A DNA stretch of 7,198 nucleotides from Citricoccus sp. WCRC_4 (GTDB lineage Bacteria; Actinomycetota; Actinomycetes; Actinomycetales; Micrococcaceae). Below the pieces are notes generated by a model that saw nothing but the letters and a program-made list of their open reading frames with translations, was not told where the DNA came from and ran no database searches. Within the stretch, counting starts at the first letter, position 1. Every line of letters begins with the position of its first letter. The stretch is taken from NCBI GenBank assembly GCA_026645375.1, contig JAPFFX010000273.1, forward strand, positions 1-7,198, read 5' to 3'. Position numbers and translations under genes: made by a program. Below, piece after piece: positions 6,119 to 7,198 of this stretch.

Positions 6119-7135
6119 TCAGTCGAGCGGCAGCCCCGCGGTAGCGCGGGCGATGCGGTACAGGGAGGCGGTGCCCGCGTCCCGGTAGCCGTGGCCGCGG
6201 CGCAAGGGCCCGGCGTCCGGGCGGAAGCGGGAGGTGTTGTGCCCGACGGCGGCGGCCAGGTCGAGCGCCTCGTCCGCCGCAGTCTTCAGCCGGGTCATCT
6301 TCGTCCACGGCCTGCGGCCGGAGAGCCGGAACCCGAGCCAGGACAGGTAGTCCGAGTCCGTCAGCGCGAAGTAGACCTGCTCCCGCGTCAGTCCGAGCAG
6401 GTGCGGGTTCCCGGCCAGGTCCCGGGGAAGGCCGACGGCCCCGGACACCACGAGCGCGTCCACGGACCGCGGTGGCCGGCGGCGCTGGAGCATCTGCAGG
6501 GCCCGGGCGGCCACGAGGGTGCCGTAGGAGTGAGCCTCCACGGCGGTGTGCGGGACCGAGAGCGGGTCCGCGGCCTCGGGACCCGGGTGGTCCCCGGGGC
6601 CGTCCGCGGCGATCCGCTCCCGGTAGTCGTACCAGCCGGCCATGTGCAGGGCGAGCCGGGCGCCGCCGCGCAGGGCATGCCGGCCGGAGAGCACTCCCCA
6701 GGGCCCCGGCGGCTGGTAGCCCAGCCAGCTCACCACGCAGGGGCTGGCCGCCCCGGCGGCACGCTGGGCGGCCCACAGCTGACCGGCCTCTCGCGCGCTG
6801 CCCCACATGGCCGAGTGCACGAAGATCCCCATCCCGGAGACCTGCCAGGTCAGGTGGGTGGCGGCGCCCGGCTCCCCGACGGCGACGACCCCGGACGCCG
6901 GGCGAAGGGCGCTGCCGAGGTCATAGGCGAGCAGGATGCGTTCGGGGAAGGACTGGTCCATGGCATCGGGCTTGAGCGCGTGCACGATCCCGTCGAGGGC
7001 GGCCCTCTGCTTGGGCCCGAGCCGATGGCGACGGCGCATGTCCGCCCGCAGCCGCTCACGGGTGGCCCGCCGCTCGGCGGGGTCCCAGATGTCCCGCCGG
7101 GCGACCTGGGCCGGGCTCAGCCCTTCGGCTTCCAC
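6119..7135 (-). CDS. alpha/beta hydrolase, DUF1023-like
   Basis: This 338-residue protein resembles the actinobacterial DUF1023 alpha/beta hydrolases, whose substrates are unknown. After an Arg-rich N-terminal region (1-65), seen features in order are: VSGMGIFVHS (99-108), where the family normally has a PGMGT-type oxyanion loop; VVSWLGYQPPG (134-144), a strong family hallmark; the nucleophile elbow AHSYG (201-205) with likely nucleophile Ser203; VVSGAVGLP (229-237), matching the GSPG-type strand; Asp260/Asp262 in TDSDYLS as candidate acid; and GHGYRDAGTASL (314-325) with likely catalytic His315. The triad assignment is inference by order and spacing. No signal peptide or membrane segment is evident, so it is probably cytoplasmic. 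The start is the GTG at 7133-7135, overlapping the upstream gene by 19 bases; ATG at 7039 is an alternative that would remove 32 residues. No clear Shine-Dalgarno sequence is seen, fitting translational coupling. Confidence 0.8.
   Translation of the reverse strand: MEAEGLSPAQVARRDIWDPAERRATRERLRADMRRRHRLGPKQRAALDGIVHALKPDAMDQSFPERILLAYDLGSALRPASGVVAVGEPGAATHLTWQVSGMGIFVHSAMWGSAREAGQLWAAQRAAGAASPCVVSWLGYQPPGPWGVLSGRHALRGGARLALHMAGWYDYRERIAADGPGDHPGPEAADPLSVPHTAVEAHSYGTLVAARALQMLQRRRPPRSVDALVVSGAVGLPRDLAGNPHLLGLTREQVYFALTDSDYLSWLGFRLSGRRPWTKMTRLKTAADEALDLAAAVGHNTSRFRPDAGPLRRGHGYRDAGTASLYRIARATAGLPLD
6135..6150 (+). terminator. candidate hairpin terminator for the BCCT gene, inside the convergent hydrolase gene
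   Basis: CCCGCG (6135-6140), loop GTAG, CGCGGG (6145-6150) form a perfect 6-bp all-GC stem. It begins 28 bases after the transporter stop codon and falls within the last codons of the minus-strand hydrolase. There is no T-tract; actinobacterial terminators often lack one. The hairpin could equally be a by-product of coding sequence. Confidence 0.35.
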
Positions 7136-7198
7136 ACCAGGACCCCGGGCACGGTCCGGGACGCGGGGGTGAGCGCCGACGACGACGGACCCGCGGTG
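7117..7198 (-). CDS. 3' end of an unidentified gene, partial
   Basis: On the minus strand, a frame open from the right edge ends at a TGA read from 7119 to 7117, giving 26 residues ending RTVPGVLVWKPKG. Nearly all of its third codon positions are G or C (25 of 26), as in the other genes here. The hydrolase frame, if extended upstream across the same bases, has clearly more A/T third positions. That supports this frame as the real coding frame up to the overlap. The fragment is too short to assign a family. It would be the upstream partner of the hydrolase in an operon. Confidence 0.5.
   Translation of the reverse strand, partial: TAGPSSSALTPASRTVPGVLVWKPKG

Noticed and set aside
1..7198. Whole window as a defence island, prophage or other novel multi-gene system
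   Set aside because: All complete genes belong to recognisable families with housekeeping or envelope roles; there are no recombinases, direct-repeat borders, composition breaks or clusters of unknown genes.

Overview
The window is very GC-rich and reads as chromosomal DNA of a high-GC Gram-positive actinobacterium. The protein set (lipoprotein penicillin-binding protein with a MecA-like N-terminal region, actinobacterial-type TrmB, BetP-like BCCT carrier, DUF1023-type hydrolase) fits a Micrococcaceae-like organism such as Kocuria, Citricoccus, Micrococcus or Arthrobacter. That placement is inference from protein style and base composition. Coding density is high: the longest stretch without a gene is about 140 bp. 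I see no mobile element, CRISPR array, tRNA, rRNA or other sign of recent transfer.

Layout, left to right. The C-terminal end of a DedA-family membrane protein (+, 1-282) converges on a small YccF-family membrane protein (-, 309-755). A 64-bp divergent gap separates yccF from a class B penicillin-binding protein (+, 820-2952). Thirty-three bases later comes trmB, a tRNA m7G46 methyltransferase (+, 2986-3930). A 139-bp gap carrying a plausible promoter leads to a BCCT-family compatible-solute transporter (+, 4070-6106). The transporter converges, with only 12 bp between stops, on an alpha/beta hydrolase of the DUF1023 type (-, 6119-7135). The hydrolase start overlaps the 3' end of another minus-strand gene that runs off the right edge (7117-7198).

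How the genes relate. Several products act in the cell envelope: DedA-type lipid scrambling or flippase work, YccF, septal or side-wall peptidoglycan cross-linking, and osmolyte uptake. TrmB is a tRNA-modification housekeeping enzyme. I see no multi-gene pathway. The PBP and trmB may be co-transcribed, and the hydrolase appears coupled to its partial upstream neighbour.

I did not find an undescribed multi-gene system. The points worth a second look are local: an in-frame 9-bp tandem repeat and low-complexity insert in the PBP; an acidic C-terminal tail on the transporter where BetP has a basic osmosensing tail; an Ala in place of the first Gly of the hydrolase nucleophile elbow; a candidate terminator hairpin lying inside the convergent gene; and a gene overlap at the right edge supported by a switch of third-position GC between frames.
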